This document shows, piece after piece, positions 1-6,421 of a stretch of 12,503 bases of DNA. Every line of letters starts with the position of its first letter. Position 1 is the stretch's first letter. Both the position numbers and the translations under genes were made by a program. The notes beneath the pieces were generated by a model, which was not told the origin of the DNA, searched no databases, and saw only the letters and a list, made by a program, of their open reading frames with translations. Source of the DNA: Ruminococcaceae bacterium UBA1425 (lineage in GTDB: Bacteria; Bacillota; Clostridia; Oscillospirales; Acutalibacteraceae); contig DCUB01000004.1 of the NCBI GenBank assembly GCA_002329365.1, positions 29,298-41,800 on the forward strand. Direction: 5' to 3'.

Positions 1-60
1 GGAACCGAGCAGCATTAAGCAGTCTGCTCTGTGCGCCACAGTCTGCCTGCCGCCATATGA
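1..60 (+). ncRNA. ffs: Signal recognition particle RNA (4.5S/scRNA), 3' part only
   Basis: The RNA scaffold of the signal recognition particle binds Ffh and targets nascent membrane and secreted proteins. The window opens at the GGAA tetraloop (1-4) of the Ffh-binding hairpin. It continues with the conserved 3' strand GAGCAGC (7-13), then CATTAAG, a CTGTGC stretch and the closing GTCTGCCTGCC. The same order occurs in the B. subtilis scRNA, recalled from knowledge of that RNA. The 5' half lies outside the window. Only about 20 nt separate the closing helix from the terminator, too little for the 3' Alu strand of the long Bacillus form, so a short 4.5S-like RNA is inferred. The exact 3' end is uncertain. 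A dnaX gene directly downstream, as in Bacillus, supports the call. Confidence 0.85.
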
Positions 61-75
61 CCAAGATTGAGATTT

Positions 76-103
76 GCTCTGTTTTATTAAACAGAGCTTT
101 TTT
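76..103 (+). terminator. Rho-independent terminator of the SRP RNA
   Basis: A perfect 9-bp stem (GCTCTGTTT at 76-84 with AAACAGAGC at 89-97), a 4-nt loop and a run of six T (98-103) make a textbook intrinsic terminator. It lies between the SRP RNA and the dnaX ribosome binding site. No promoter is evident between it and dnaX, so dnaX is either read through from upstream or uses a promoter I cannot recognise. Confidence 0.92.
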
Positions 104-126
104 CTGTTCTGAAAGGAGCCGTTTTT

Positions 127-1836
127 TTGTATCAGGCACTTTACAGAAAATGGAGGCCTCAGGTCTTTTCCGATGTTTCCGGCCAGCCGCATGTAACGGT
201 AACACTCGCGCACGAGGTTGAGTCCGGCAGGCTTTCGCATGCCTATCTTTTTACGGGCTCCAGAGGAACGGGAAAAACAACCTGCGCGAAGATTCTCGCA
301 AAGGCAATAAACTGCCTTCATCCCGTCGGCGGAAACCCCTGCTGCGAATGTGAGATATGCAAAGGGATAGACAGCGGCTCCGTGCTTGACGTTATAGAAA
401 TCGACGCCGCAAGCAACAACGGCGTCGACAACATCCGCGACCTGCGCGAGGAGGCGTCCTTTACTCCCGTCAAGGCAAAATACCGCGTTTATATAATAGA
501 CGAGGTTCACATGCTTTCAATCGGCGCCTTTAACGCGCTGTTAAAAATTCTTGAGGAGCCGCCCTCATACGTTGTTTTTATATTGGCGACAACTGAAATA
601 CAAAAGCTTCCGGCAACAATTCTTTCGCGCTGCCAGCGGTTCGACTTCAAGCACATACCGCCCGAGGATATTTCCGAAAGGCTTTTGTATGTAGCAGAAC
701 ATGAGGGAATAAAGCTTACCTCCGGGGCGGCTGTTTTAATTGCGAGAATCGCCGACGGTGCGCTGCGCGACGCGCTTTCTCTGCTCGACAGGTGCTCCGC
801 CCGCGGCGGCGAGATAACAGACGCCGTCGTCAGCGAGTGCGCAGGCATAACAGGGCGAGAGTACCTTTTTAAAATGGCGGACTTCATAAAGGAAGGCGAC
901 ACGGCAGGCGCGCTGCGGCTTGTGGACGAGCTTAATAAAGAGTCGTGCAGCATGGAGCGGCTTTGCTCCGAGCTGCTCTGCCACTTTCGGAATCTTATGA
1001 TTTCAAAAACCGTAAGCTCCGCCGAAAACCTTATAATCTGCTCAAAAAACGAGCTTCAGGAGCTAAAAAGTCAGTCCGAAGGCTTCACTCTTGAAAATAT
1101 TTTTTACGTTCTCTCCGTGCTTGAGGAAACGGCGCTTAATTTAAGAAAAGGTCTCGACAGGCGAACAGAAACGGAAATGGCTGTCATAAGACTTTGCAAC
1201 GCGTCGCTCCGCACAGACAACAGCGCGATTTTAAAGCGTATATCAGACCTTGAGGCGGCCGTTAAAAGCGGCGTTCACATTTCGGCAAAGCCCGTTATAT
1301 CGCCTGCCGACGAATCAGACTTTAACGGTGATTCCGAAAAAGCGGACGATAATTTAAAGAAAACGGAAGCTGAAAAGCCGGAAGAACCGGTTGTGGAAAC
1401 AACTATACTTCCTGACGTTTCTTCTAATAAAAATGACAACCCTGCCGAAAAAGCAAAAAGCAGGAAAAAACCGGCGGAAAAACAGATTGAAGCCGTATCT
1501 CCTAAAAACGAAAACAGCGTCGACATGCAGCGGCTTTTCGGGAGCTGGCCCGAGGTGCTTTTAGCGCTCAAGGACATTTCAAAGCCTTTGTCGGGAATAC
1601 TTGTTAATTCAAGCGCATATGTGAAAGATAACGTCATATATGTCAAGTCGCAAAATGCCGCATTTGAGCAGTTTCTCCATTTACAGACATATTCTCTCGC
1701 GCTTTCGGAGGCTGTTTTAAAAGTAACGGGACAAAATTACCGTATAGAGGTTTATAACCCCGATGAGGGCGGCGAAATATCGGAAAACCCTCTTTCAAGA
1801 CTTATAGAAAAAATCGACGTAATTAAAAACGGCTGA
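127..1836 (+). CDS. dnaX: DNA polymerase III subunit tau (clamp loader ATPase)
   Basis: DnaX is the ATPase motor of the clamp loader that opens the DnaN ring and places it on primed DNA, and its C-terminal part contacts the polymerase and helicase. The 569-aa product, close to the Bacillus length, shows the AAA+ Walker A GSRGTGKT (44-51), a zinc knuckle with Cys63, Cys72, Cys75 and Cys78, Walker B IIDEVHML (123-130), the LLKILEEPP block (138-146) and the SRC arginine-finger motif (167-169). A Lys/Glu/Pro-rich linker spans about residues 380-470, followed by a folded C-terminal domain. The start is TTG, chosen because AAAGGAG (112-118) lies 8 nt upstream and the conserved YQALYRKWRP follows at once. 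I saw no E. coli-type frameshift heptamer, so a short gamma form is not predicted. Shares an operon with ybaB and recR. Confidence 0.97.
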   Translation: MYQALYRKWRPQVFSDVSGQPHVTVTLAHEVESGRLSHAYLFTGSRGTGKTTCAKILAKAINCLHPVGGNPCCECEICKGIDSGSVLDVIEIDAASNNGVDNIRDLREEASFTPVKAKYRVYIIDEVHMLSIGAFNALLKILEEPPSYVVFILATTEIQKLPATILSRCQRFDFKHIPPEDISERLLYVAEHEGIKLTSGAAVLIARIADGALRDALSLLDRCSARGGEITDAVVSECAGITGREYLFKMADFIKEGDTAGALRLVDELNKESCSMERLCSELLCHFRNLMISKTVSSAENLIICSKNELQELKSQSEGFTLENIFYVLSVLEETALNLRKGLDRRTETEMAVIRLCNASLRTDNSAILKRISDLEAAVKSGVHISAKPVISPADESDFNGDSEKADDNLKKTEAEKPEEPVVETTILPDVSSNKNDNPAEKAKSRKKPAEKQIEAVSPKNENSVDMQRLFGSWPEVLLALKDISKPLSGILVNSSAYVKDNVIYVKSQNAAFEQFLHLQTYSLALSEAVLKVTGQNYRIEVYNPDEGGEISENPLSRLIEKIDVIKNG

Positions 1837-1865
1837 TTTATAGAGTACAGAAAGGACGAATAAAT

Positions 1866-2195
1866 ATGAAAGCAAGAATACCGAACGCCGCGGGCGGCAA
1901 TATGATGCAAAAAATTCAAAAGATGCAGGAGGAAATGGCAAGAATACAAAGCGAGATAGAAGCCGCCGAGTTTTCAGCCACTTCCGGCGGCGGAGCCGTC
2001 GAGGCGGTTGTCAACGGAAAGCACGAGGTACTTGCCGTTAACATTCAAAAGGAAGTCGTCGACCCCGACGATGTGGATATGCTTCAGGATATGATTATAG
2101 TCGCCGTAAACGAGGCAATCCGTAAGGCAACGGAGGCTATGGACAAAGGTATGGAGGAAGTAAAAGGCGGGCTTTCCCTGCCGGGACTGATGTAA
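1866..2195 (+). CDS. ybaB: YbaB/EbfC family nucleoid-associated protein
   Basis: A small dimeric DNA-binding protein of the YbaB/EbfC family (YaaK in Bacillus), associated with the nucleoid; its precise role is unsettled. The 109-aa product has the family layout: a Met/Gln/Glu-rich N-terminal helix (about 15-36) that probably forms a coiled coil, a Gly-rich turn followed by the conserved VNGKHEVL strand, a VVDPDDVDMLQDMI segment, and a C-terminal helix ending in a GGLSLPGLM-type tail. ATG with AAAGGA (1851-1856) 9 nt upstream fixes the start. It sits 29 nt after dnaX and 1 nt before recR; the dnaX-ybaB-recR order is widely conserved and argues for co-transcription. Confidence 0.96.
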   Translation: MKARIPNAAGGNMMQKIQKMQEEMARIQSEIEAAEFSATSGGGAVEAVVNGKHEVLAVNIQKEVVDPDDVDMLQDMIIVAVNEAIRKATEAMDKGMEEVKGGLSLPGLM

Positions 2196-2196
2196 G

Positions 2197-2796
2197 ATGG
2201 AAAAAAAGATTGCCCCTCTCTCAAGGCTTATCGACCAGTTTGAGCGTATGCCGGGAATAGGTCACAAAAGCGCGCAGCGTCTTGCCTTTTATGTTCTGAA
2301 CATGACGGACGGCGAAGCTAAATCCCTCACGGCGGCTATTACGGAGGCGCACGAAAAAATCCGCAGATGCTCCGTGTGCTGTGATTTGACCGACACCGAA
2401 AGCTGCTCAGTATGCGAAAATCCCTCAAGGGACAGAAGCGTAATATGCGTTGTCGAGGACCCGCGCGACGTCATGGCAATTGAGCGCACGCACGAGTATA
2501 ACGGCCTTTATCACGTCCTGCACGGCGTGATTTCCCCGTTAAACAGCATAGGTCCCGAGGACCTGACGACAAAGGAGCTTATATCCCGCCTCAGCGACAA
2601 CACCGTTTCGGAGGTTATTATGGCGACAAACCCCACCGTTGAGGGCGAGGCGACAGCCGTTTTTCTTTCACGCATTATAAAGCCCCTCGGAATCACTGTT
2701 TCAAGGCTCGCCTACGGAGTTCCCGTCGGAGCCGACCTTGAATACGCCGACGAAATAACTCTCTCAAAAGCAATCGAGGGCAGAAAAACTCTATAA
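2197..2796 (+). CDS. recR: Recombination mediator RecR
   Basis: RecR works with RecF and RecO to load RecA on SSB-coated gaps during recombinational repair. The 199-aa length is typical. Visible are the helix-hairpin-helix MPGIGHKSAQRLA (18-30), a four-cysteine zinc finger (Cys58, Cys61, Cys70, Cys73) and the Toprim domain beginning ICVVEDPRD (83-91) with acidic Glu87. The conserved ATNPTVEGEAT block follows, and the C-terminal part carries SRLAYGVPVG. The ATG lies 1 nt after the ybaB stop with no strong Shine-Dalgarno of its own, so translational coupling to ybaB is likely. It ends just before the putative origin, so transcription of this operon points into oriC; no convincing terminator separates them. 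Confidence 0.97.
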   Translation: MEKKIAPLSRLIDQFERMPGIGHKSAQRLAFYVLNMTDGEAKSLTAAITEAHEKIRRCSVCCDLTDTESCSVCENPSRDRSVICVVEDPRDVMAIERTHEYNGLYHVLHGVISPLNSIGPEDLTTKELISRLSDNTVSEVIMATNPTVEGEATAVFLSRIIKPLGITVSRLAYGVPVGADLEYADEITLSKAIEGRKTL

Positions 2797-2798
2797 TT

Positions 2799-2900
2799 TT
2801 TTCCACAGCTTATTAGTTTTCAACAGGCGGTTTTCAACATTTTCAACAGCACGGTGCTTTAGCCTGTTAATAACCTCATTTTATTCCTATTCTTTCAACA
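2799..2900 (+). repeat. Cluster of TTTTCMACA DnaA-box-like 9-mers
   Basis: Same-orientation copies are TTTTCCACA (2799-2807), TTTTCAACA (2817-2825, 2831-2839 and 2840-2848, the last two head to tail) and CTTTCAACA (2892-2900). An opposite-strand near copy TGTTAATAA (2865-2873) reads TTATTAACA on the minus strand. The DnaA consensus is TTATCCACA: the first copy differs at one base and the TTTTCAACA copies at two. Their density next to the trio element suggests a DnaA-binding array with divergent boxes. Binding itself cannot be shown from sequence. Confidence 0.65.
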
Positions 2901-2966
2901 GCCCGTTTTTGCCGCTTATCCTTGTACGTTAACGCTTGCCGCAATCTTTAAACCTTTCCACCGCCC

Positions 2967-2985
2967 CTACTATTACTACTAATAA
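2967..2985 (+). promoter_or_regulatory. DnaA-trio element and start of DNA unwinding element
   Basis: Five consecutive triplets CTA-CTA-TTA-CTA-CTA (2967-2981) match the complement of the DnaA-trio rule 3'-[G/A]A[T/A]-5', by which DnaA filaments grip one strand during origin melting. They are preceded by the GC-rich spacer GCCCC (2963-2967) and followed by an A/T-only tract through about 2996. This closely resembles the B. subtilis trio region as I remember it. Confidence 0.75.
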
Positions 2986-3006
2986 AATATATATATGATT
3001 ATCTGC

Positions 3007-3024
3007 AAACACTTCGTGTTTTTT
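3007..3024 (+). terminator. Small hairpin with T run between oriC and dnaN
   Basis: AAACAC (3007-3012) pairs with GTGTTT (3016-3021) around a 3-nt loop, followed by three more T. The stem is only 6 bp and AT-rich. It could end transcripts coming through the origin from recR, or sit near the 5' end of the dnaN mRNA. A TATGAT hexamer (2994-2999) could be a -10 box, but no -35 is convincing. A weak call. Confidence 0.35.
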
Positions 3025-3045
3025 ATTTGAAAGGGATGAGTTGTT

Positions 3046-4155
3046 ATGAAGTTTATTTGTGAAACATCGGTTCTATCAGAGGCGTGCCAGAACGTCCAGC
3101 GGGCGGTGTCGACAAAAAACGCCATACCTGCGATAGAAGGAATCTATTTAAAGGCGCTCGGCGGCGAGGTTATTTTAACTGGCTACGACCTTGAGCTCGG
3201 AATAAACACGTCTGTAAGCGCGAGGGTTGAAGAAAAGGGCGGAATAGTCCTAAACGCCCGGGTGTTGTGCGATATTCTCCGCAGGCTTCCCGGAAATACT
3301 GTGAGAATTGAGTCTGACGAGCGGCAGATGGCGCTTATTACAAGCGACAGCGCGGAATACACTCTTGTCGGAATTTCCCCGAAGGAGTTTCCCGAGCTTC
3401 CGTCAGTAACGGGCGGTTTCCCGATTGTAGCCGGACAGGAAATGCTGAAAGAAATGATACGTCAGACAATATTCGCGGTTGCGACGAATGACACAAAGGT
3501 TGTGCACACCGGCATAAAGTTTGAAATAAGCGACAATCTCATAAAGCTTATTGCCGTCGACGGCTTCAGGCTTGCCATACGTAAAGAGGCTATCGATTAC
3601 AGCGGCGAGTTTTCGTCTTTCATTGTTCCTTCAAAAACCCTTTCGGAGGTTGTAAAGCTGTTCAGGGAGGACGACGAAACGGTTTCTATATCCGTCGGCA
3701 AGAAGCATATTGTCTTTGAGATAGGCAGCTACAGCGTCGTTTCGCGCCTGCTCGACGGCGAATTTTTAAATTACAAGTCGGCGATACCGGGCGAAAGTAC
3801 AACGGAGGTAAGGGTAAACACAAGGCAGTTTATCGACAGTATCGAAAGAATTTCACTGATTATAACCGACAAGATAAAGAGTCCTCTCCGCTGCACGTTC
3901 GGCGACAACGCGATAAGGCTTTCAAGCACAACGGCGCTCGGTTCCGCAAGCGACGAGGTAAGCGCCGCGATTGACGGCAGCAGCGTTGATATCGGCTTTA
4001 ATAACAGATTTTTAATTGAGGCGCTAAGGGTCTGCGATACGGACGAGGTACGGATATTGTTAAACGGGCCGGTGTCGCCCATTCTGATTATGCCGCCGGA
4101 CGGCGACAGCTTCCTTTTCCTTATTTTACCCGTCAGGCTTAAGACAGAAGCGTAA
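3046..4155 (+). CDS. dnaN: DNA polymerase III beta sliding clamp
   Basis: DnaN forms the dimeric ring that tethers the replicative polymerase and many repair proteins to DNA. The 369-aa product has the usual length for three clamp folds of about 120 residues each. Recognisable stretches are the N-terminal MKFICETSVLSEACQ, the IEGIYLKA strand, the VDGFRLAIR block of the middle domain and the C-terminal LILPVRLKT, the family's conserved P-V/M-R ending that lines the client-binding pocket. ATG is preceded by AAAGGG (3030-3035) at about 10 nt. It lies directly downstream of the putative origin without dnaA before it. yaaA follows after 13 nt, with its ribosome binding site starting inside the dnaN stop codon, so dnaN-yaaA-recF-remB probably form one operon. 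Confidence 0.98.
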   Translation: MKFICETSVLSEACQNVQRAVSTKNAIPAIEGIYLKALGGEVILTGYDLELGINTSVSARVEEKGGIVLNARVLCDILRRLPGNTVRIESDERQMALITSDSAEYTLVGISPKEFPELPSVTGGFPIVAGQEMLKEMIRQTIFAVATNDTKVVHTGIKFEISDNLIKLIAVDGFRLAIRKEAIDYSGEFSSFIVPSKTLSEVVKLFREDDETVSISVGKKHIVFEIGSYSVVSRLLDGEFLNYKSAIPGESTTEVRVNTRQFIDSIERISLIITDKIKSPLRCTFGDNAIRLSSTTALGSASDEVSAAIDGSSVDIGFNNRFLIEALRVCDTDEVRILLNGPVSPILIMPPDGDSFLFLILPVRLKTEA

Positions 4156-4168
4156 AGGATGCGATAAA

Positions 4169-4414
4169 ATGAAAATAAAAGTCCGCGTAAAGCAAAAGCC
4201 TGTCGTCGTAAAAAAGACCGACACGCCGTTTATAAGGCTTGACTCCTTTTTAAAACTGTGCGACGCAGTCCAGACAGGCGGCCACGCGAAGCTGATTATT
4301 CAAAACGGCGAGGTAAGGGTAAACGGCGAAATATGCACGCAGCGCGGCAGAAAGCTTCGTCCCGGCGACGAGGCGGAGTTTAACAAAATCATATATAAAG
4401 TAGACGCATCATGA
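4169..4414 (+). CDS. yaaA: S4-domain RNA-binding protein (YaaA/RlbA-like)
   Basis: An 81-aa S4-like protein. Its Bacillus relative YaaA/RlbA, found at the same place between dnaN and recF, is linked to 50S ribosome assembly; that role is taken from family and position. The S4 fold is visible from RLDSFLKLCDAVQTGG (about 23-38) through the KLIIQNGEVRVNGE strand-turn-strand to RRGRKL-like GRKLRPGDE. A basic extension rich in Lys, Arg and Val (1-19) precedes the domain. The ATG has AAAGGA (4154-4159) 9 nt upstream. Its stop overlaps the recF start by ATGA (4411-4414), implying coupled translation. Confidence 0.94.
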   Translation: MKIKVRVKQKPVVVKKTDTPFIRLDSFLKLCDAVQTGGHAKLIIQNGEVRVNGEICTQRGRKLRPGDEAEFNKIIYKVDAS

Positions 4415-5511
4415 TTATCACCGAATACGCGGCAAAAGACTTCAGAAACATGTCAGACGTCCGTTTTAACCCCGACGGCAGAACAAACATACTGTTCGGC
4501 GAAAACGGGCAGGGCAAAACAAACATTATAGAAAGCATCTGGCTGTTTACCGGGTGCCACAGCTTCCGCACCCACAAATATCAGGAGATGATAAAAACAG
4601 GCAGAAAAGAAGCGGGCGTCAAACTTTTTTATGACACTCAGGAACTGCAAAATGAGGCGTCACTGCGTATAAGCAGCACAAAGCGCGAGTTTGTGCTAAA
4701 CGGCATACAAAAGGACAGTCCGCGGCGTTTTTTAGGCGAGTTCCGCTCCGTTGTTTTTTCCCCGTATTCCCTTTCAGTCATACAGAACGCGCCCGTCGAA
4801 AGAAGAAGGTTTCTTGACATTGCGGTAAGCATGATAAAGCCCGCGTACGTTTCGCATCTTATAAAGTATTCGAAAATATTGGCAAACAGAAACGCTCTTT
4901 TAAAGCAGATAGCGCAAGGCGCGGCTGACGAGGACACCCTCACGGCGTGGGACGAGGAGCTTGCGAAAACGGGGGCAAAAATAACTCTTTACAGGCTAAG
5001 CTACGTCGATAATTTAGCACACGTCGCAAGCGAGATTTACAGGGAAATATCCGGCGGCAGAGAGCAGTTAAAGCTTGAATATTTGCAAAGCAGCCGAAGT
5101 GACGCCGTCGACGAATATGAAATGACCGAAAACATATTCATGGCACTGCAGAAAAACAGGAACTCCGACATCCGCAGGCTTGTAACGTCTATCGGGCCTC
5201 ACAAGGACGACTTATCGATACAGCTTGACGGGATGTCGTCAAGAAGCTTTGCCTCCCAGGGGCAGCAGCGTTCGTGCGCACTTTCGTTAAAGCTCGGCGA
5301 GGCATACATCATAAAGAACGTTTCCGGCGAATACCCCGTTGTTCTGCTTGACGACGTCATGAGCGAGCTTGACAGGCAGAGGCAGGGCTTTCTTATGGAA
5401 TACTTAAAGGACTGGCAGGTGTTCATTACCTGCTGCGACGCGGGGCATTTTTCAAAGCTGCAAAGCTGTAAAATTTTCAGGGTAGAAAACGGAACGGTAA
5501 CAGAGGTATAA
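4411..5511 (+). CDS. recF: DNA replication and repair protein RecF
   Basis: RecF is an SMC-like ATPase that recognises gapped DNA at stalled forks and directs RecO/RecR to load RecA; recR lies on the other side of the putative origin. The 366-aa product, normal for the family, has Walker A GENGQGKT (30-37), the ABC signature SQGQQR (282-287), Walker B with the LLDD acid pair (Asp314, Asp315) and the D-loop MSELD ending at residue 321. Between them is the helical arm typical of RecF. The ATG overlaps the yaaA stop by 4 nt. remB begins 2 nt after its stop. gyrB, which often follows in Bacillus, is not present. Confidence 0.97.
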   Translation: MIITEYAAKDFRNMSDVRFNPDGRTNILFGENGQGKTNIIESIWLFTGCHSFRTHKYQEMIKTGRKEAGVKLFYDTQELQNEASLRISSTKREFVLNGIQKDSPRRFLGEFRSVVFSPYSLSVIQNAPVERRRFLDIAVSMIKPAYVSHLIKYSKILANRNALLKQIAQGAADEDTLTAWDEELAKTGAKITLYRLSYVDNLAHVASEIYREISGGREQLKLEYLQSSRSDAVDEYEMTENIFMALQKNRNSDIRRLVTSIGPHKDDLSIQLDGMSSRSFASQGQQRSCALSLKLGEAYIIKNVSGEYPVVLLDDVMSELDRQRQGFLMEYLKDWQVFITCCDAGHFSKLQSCKIFRVENGTVTEV

Positions 5512-5513
5512 AA

Positions 5514-5768
5514 ATGTACGTTTATTTAGGGCAGGATTCGTTTATAAAAAGCCGCGATATAGTGGGAATATTTGACCTTGACAACACAACAGTATCAAAA
5601 ATAACAAGAGAAGCGCTGTCAAAATCCGAAAAAAACGGCAGAGCGGTAACAGTCGGCTTCGAGCTTCCGAAGTCCTTTGTCTTATGCGGCAAAAAAAAAG
5701 AAGCGGGCAGGATTTATATTTCACCCGTTTCCGCCGCTACCATAGCAAAAAGGGCGGTTAGCGGATGA
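5514..5768 (+). CDS. remB: RemA/RemB family regulator (DUF370)
   Basis: An 84-aa member of the RemA/RemB (DUF370) family. In B. subtilis the homologue next to recF is YaaB/RemB; RemA is a DNA-binding activator of biofilm matrix and osmoprotection genes, while RemB is less understood. The whole length matches the family: MYVYLGQDSFI at the N-terminus, then DIVGIFDLDNTTVSK, an amphipathic helix with REALSKSEKNGR, ELPKSFVLC and the ending ISPVSAATIAKRA. The name rests on family resemblance and the recF neighbourhood. Its stop overlaps the nth start by ATGA (5765-5768), so the operon continues into nth. Confidence 0.9.
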   Translation: MYVYLGQDSFIKSRDIVGIFDLDNTTVSKITREALSKSEKNGRAVTVGFELPKSFVLCGKKKEAGRIYISPVSAATIAKRAVSG

Positions 5769-6403
5769 CAAAGAAGGAAAGAGCCCAAAAGGCCGTTGAC
5801 GCGCTTATAAAAGAATACCCCGCCGCCGTCTGCTCGCTTAACGCCGGCTCTCCCTTTGAACTGCTCGTTGCCGTAAGGCTTTCGGCTCAATGCACCGACG
5901 CCAGAGTTAATCTCGTGACGCCGGCTCTTTTTTCGCGCTATCCGACGGTTGAGGATTTCGCCGGCGCCGACATAGAGGAGTTGGAGGGGCTTATAAGGTC
6001 GTGCGGCTTTTACCGCACAAAGGCAAGGGACATTAAGGCGACGGCGCAAAAACTTATTGCAGAATATGGCGGAAGGATTCCCGATACGATAGACGAGCTT
6101 GTAAAGCTGCCCGGCGTCGGACGCAAATCGGCAAACCTTATTGTCGGCGACGTTTTCGGAAAACCGGCCGTTGTCGCCGACACTCATCTGATAAGGATAT
6201 CAAACCGGCTCGGGCTTGTAAGCTCTAAAAATCCCGTTGTGGTGGAGCGGGAGCTTAAAAAGCTGCTGCCGCCAGACGAGAGCAACGACTTCTGCCACCG
6301 CTGCGTAATGCACGGCAGGGCGGTGTGTACAGCCCGCAAGCCGAAGTGCGACATCTGCTGCATGAAAGAGGTTTGTGAATGTACACTGTACATTGTACAT
6401 TAA
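5765..6403 (+). CDS. nth: Endonuclease III, DNA glycosylase/AP lyase
   Basis: Nth removes oxidised pyrimidines from DNA and cleaves the abasic site in base excision repair. The 212-aa protein has the helix-hairpin-helix LPGVGRKSA (115-123) with the catalytic lysine Lys121 and, after the helix, catalytic Asp139 in VADTH. These correspond to Lys120 and Asp138 of E. coli Nth. The [4Fe-4S] loop is intact with Cys188, Cys195, Cys198 and Cys204 in C-x6-C-x2-C-x5-C spacing. The start overlaps the remB stop by 4 nt. The last eight residues after the cluster are encoded by three 7-bp repeats containing TGTACA. nth between remB and mnmG is not the usual Firmicutes neighbourhood as I know it. mnmG starts 18 nt downstream. 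Confidence 0.97.
   Translation: MTKKERAQKAVDALIKEYPAAVCSLNAGSPFELLVAVRLSAQCTDARVNLVTPALFSRYPTVEDFAGADIEELEGLIRSCGFYRTKARDIKATAQKLIAEYGGRIPDTIDELVKLPGVGRKSANLIVGDVFGKPAVVADTHLIRISNRLGLVSSKNPVVVERELKKLLPPDESNDFCHRCVMHGRAVCTARKPKCDICCMKEVCECTLYIVH
6380..6400 (+). repeat. Three tandem 7-bp repeats of TGTACA
   Basis: TGTACA, a palindrome, occurs at 6380, 6387 and 6394 with exact 7-bp periodicity. It covers the last codons of nth just before the mnmG ribosome binding site. The repeats encode the nth tail beyond its iron-sulfur cluster and add nothing recognisable to the enzyme. Confidence 0.8.
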
Positions 6404-6421
6404 AAACAGGGTGTTGATTTT

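Larger units (their letters stand above)
2797..3004. other. oriC: Putative chromosomal replication origin (oriC core)
   Basis: This non-coding stretch has the parts and order of the Bacillus incC origin: repeated DnaA-box-like 9-mers (2799-2900), a weak box (CTTTCCACC, 2954-2962), a GC-rich spacer, five DnaA-trios (2967-2981) and an AT-rich tract (2982-3004) suited to unwinding. dnaN follows immediately, as in most Firmicutes. What is seen is the sequence; the function is inferred from the known architecture. dnaA itself is not in the window, and recR occupies its usual place. Hand counts of G and C shift from balanced to the left to G-rich to the right, consistent with a fork divergence point here. 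No 9/9 TTATCCACA box is present, which is the main reason for caution. Confidence 0.72.

Noticed and set aside
1440..1490. A-rich codons in dnaX as a programmed frameshift site
   Set aside because: Several A runs occur, but none forms an X-XXY-YYZ heptamer in the reading frame, and no downstream stem-loop stands out.
2916..2924. TTATCCTTG as a DnaA box
   Set aside because: Only the first six bases match; three mismatches at the important 3' half make it weaker than the other boxes listed.
3257..3262. CCCGGG cores as Noc-binding sites (also 7406-7411)
   Set aside because: The flanks do not match the TTT/AAA arms of ATTTCCCGGGAAAT, and both lie in ordinary coding sequence.
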